Positions 4,701 to 5,651 of a DNA stretch of 5,651 nucleotides are shown in pieces. How positions within the stretch are numbered: the first letter of the stretch is position 1; each line of letters starts with the position of its first letter. Under the pieces are notes generated by a model. The model was given only the letters and a program-made list of their open reading frames with translations. It had not been told where the DNA came from and did not search any database. The stretch comes from Pseudomonadota bacterium (GTDB taxonomy: Bacteria > Pseudomonadota > Alphaproteobacteria > Rhizobiales > Hyphomicrobiaceae). Location: NCBI GenBank assembly GCA_021812845.1, contig JAKAML010000113.1, positions 1-5,651 on the forward strand, read 5' to 3'. The position numbers and the translations under genes are program-made.

Positions 4701-5531
4701 ATGGCGGCGACGTCGAAGACGGGACATGGGGTGCCGTTGCTCGCCGGGCGGCGGGCGCTCGTGACCGGCTCGACCAGCGGCATCGGCCTCGCCATCGCCG
4801 ACAGGCTGGCGCGGGACGGCGCCGACGTCGTGGTCAACGGCTCGGGCACGTCCGAGGCCAAGCGCAAGGACGGCGAGCGACAGGCGGCGGCGATCGCCGC
4901 CGAGACCGGACGGCGGGTCGCGTTCGTCGCGGCCGACCTGACGGAGCCGGCGGAGGTGCCGCGGCTCGTGGCGGCGGCGGCGCAGCAGCTCGGCGGCGTC
5001 GACATCCTGGTCAACAACGCCGGCATCCAGCACGTCGCGCCGATCGAGGAGTTCCCGGCGGAGAAGTGGGACCAGATCCTGGCGCTCAACCTGACGGCGG
5101 CGTTCCACGCCATCAAGGCGGTGGTGCCGGACATGAAGCGGGCGGGCTGGGGCCGGATCGTCAACGTGGCTTCGGCGCATTCGCTCGTCGCCTCGCCGAT
5201 GAAATCGGCCTACGTCTCCGCCAAGCACGGCCTCTACGGGCTGACCAAGACGGTGGCGCTCGAGGTCGCCGAGCACGGCATCACCGTCAATGCGCTCTGC
5301 CCCGGCTACGTGATGACGCCGCTCGTGGAAAAGCAGATCCCCGACACCGCGCGCTCACGCGGCATGACCGAGGGCGAGGTGGTGCGCGAGGTGCTGCTCA
5401 AGGCGCAGCCGACCAAGCGGTTCGTGACCGTCGAGGAGGTCGCGGCGGCGGCGGTGTTCCTGTGCTCGGAGGGCGCGCGCTCGATCACCGGCATCGCGCT
5501 GCCGATCGACGGCGGGTGGACGGCGCAGTAG
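4701..5531 (+). CDS. bdhA: 3-Hydroxybutyrate dehydrogenase (SDR family)
   Basis: The enzyme oxidises (R)-3-hydroxybutyrate to acetoacetate with NAD+ in the cytoplasm, the step after PHB depolymerisation. The 276-residue sequence has the Rossmann motif TGSTSGIG (22-29), NNAG (105-108) and the SDR tetrad Asn130, Ser158, Tyr171, Lys175. Residues that bind substrate in the Pseudomonas fragi enzyme (Gln94, His144, Lys152, Gln196, Trp257) fall, at a constant offset of 16, on Gln110, His160, Lys168, Gln212 and Trp273. This separates it from generic SDR reductases such as FabG or PhaB. The family is usually about 260 residues; the excess is a polar N-terminal extension of about 16. The ATG at 4701 has only a weak ribosome site (GGGA at 4687-4690), which suggests translation partly coupled to the phasin 20 bp upstream. 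The same frame is open far upstream to 4134, but that part overlaps the phasin in another frame and is not real. Confidence 0.94.
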   Translation: MAATSKTGHGVPLLAGRRALVTGSTSGIGLAIADRLARDGADVVVNGSGTSEAKRKDGERQAAAIAAETGRRVAFVAADLTEPAEVPRLVAAAAQQLGGVDILVNNAGIQHVAPIEEFPAEKWDQILALNLTAAFHAIKAVVPDMKRAGWGRIVNVASAHSLVASPMKSAYVSAKHGLYGLTKTVALEVAEHGITVNALCPGYVMTPLVEKQIPDTARSRGMTEGEVVREVLLKAQPTKRFVTVEEVAAAAVFLCSEGARSITGIALPIDGGWTAQ

Positions 5532-5542
5532 CTCTCTCGTTT

Positions 5543-5563
5543 GCGCGTGCCGACACGCGTTCC
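5543..5563 (+). repeat. 21-bp direct repeat, copy 1
   Basis: This 21-bp sequence begins GCGCGTGCCGAC and ends ACGCGTTCC, and is identical to 5631-5651. It contains the 6-bp dyad CGCGTG/CACGCG. It overlaps the left arm of the hairpin after bdhA. Confidence 0.85.
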
Positions 5564-5583
5564 GCGCGCCGGCCGGCACGCGC
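5543..5583. terminator. GC-rich hairpin after bdhA (candidate 3'-end structure)
   Basis: GCGCGTGCCG (5543-5552) and CGGCACGCGC (5574-5583) are perfect 10-bp arms around a 21-nt loop that can itself pair (CGCG at 5556-5559 with 5563-5566). The left part can alternatively fold alone (5544-5549 with 5554-5559, loop CCGA). It starts 11 bp after the bdhA stop. No T-run follows, so intrinsic termination is uncertain. Confidence 0.4.
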
Positions 5584-5630
5584 GTTCGGTGTTGCGCCTT
5601 GCGACTCTCCTGCGGTGAGCCTTCCACCTG

Positions 5631-5651
5631 GCGCGTGCCGACACGCGTTCC
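5631..5651 (+). repeat. 21-bp direct repeat, copy 2, at the window edge
   Basis: This is identical to 5543-5563, with start points 88 bp apart. It ends at the last base of the window, so the repeat may be longer or have further copies downstream. The 67 bp between the copies show no gene. Confidence 0.85.

Noticed and set aside
5543..5651. CRISPR array
   Set aside because: There are only two repeats, the intervening segment is 67 bp and itself contains related sequence, and no cas gene is present.

Overview
The window is very GC-rich (clearly above 65% by eye) with strong codon-position bias. It carries a BcsS-type cellulose-biosynthesis protein, a short phasin and a 3-hydroxybutyrate dehydrogenase. 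BcsS is, to my knowledge, essentially confined to Alphaproteobacteria, so a PHB-storing alphaproteobacterium, most likely Hyphomicrobiales (Rhizobiales), is the best guess. The genus cannot be fixed from this piece alone.

Layout. Positions 1-217 are a purine-rich tandem repeat of 12-bp units that grades into a strict 6-bp GGGNNN rhythm. Positions 218-554 hold no convincing gene and end in a weak promoter candidate. Positions 594-2730 are a two-gene metal-transport unit on the + strand: a secreted DUF1007 protein with an EF-hand-like loop, then, 58 bp on, a NicO-family (RcnA/ZevB-like) Ni/Co/Zn transporter with a cytoplasmic-type loop containing about 30 histidines. A convergent bcsS gene follows on the - strand (2773-3714). 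An inverted repeat embeds the stop codons of both converging genes. An AT-richer island around 3775-3895 carries divergent promoter candidates, one for bcsS (-) and one for the PHB genes (+). After a long GC-rich leader come the phasin (4228-4680) and, 20 bp on, bdhA (4701-5531), probably one transcript. The last 120 bp carry a hairpin and a 21-bp direct repeat whose second copy touches the window edge.

How the genes work together. The DUF1007 protein probably hands metal to, or takes it from, the NicO permease in the periplasm. The phasin coats PHB granules and BdhA oxidises the 3-hydroxybutyrate released from them. BcsS is an outer-membrane or periplasmic accessory of cellulose export. No core bcs genes and no PHB synthase or depolymerase lie in the window.

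No clearly new biological system is visible: all five genes belong to known families. The most unusual signal is non-coding or low-complexity: 6/12-bp G-run repeats recur at several sites, including in frame within both metal genes. They give several potential G-quadruplex tracts, one of them immediately after the DUF1007 start codon.
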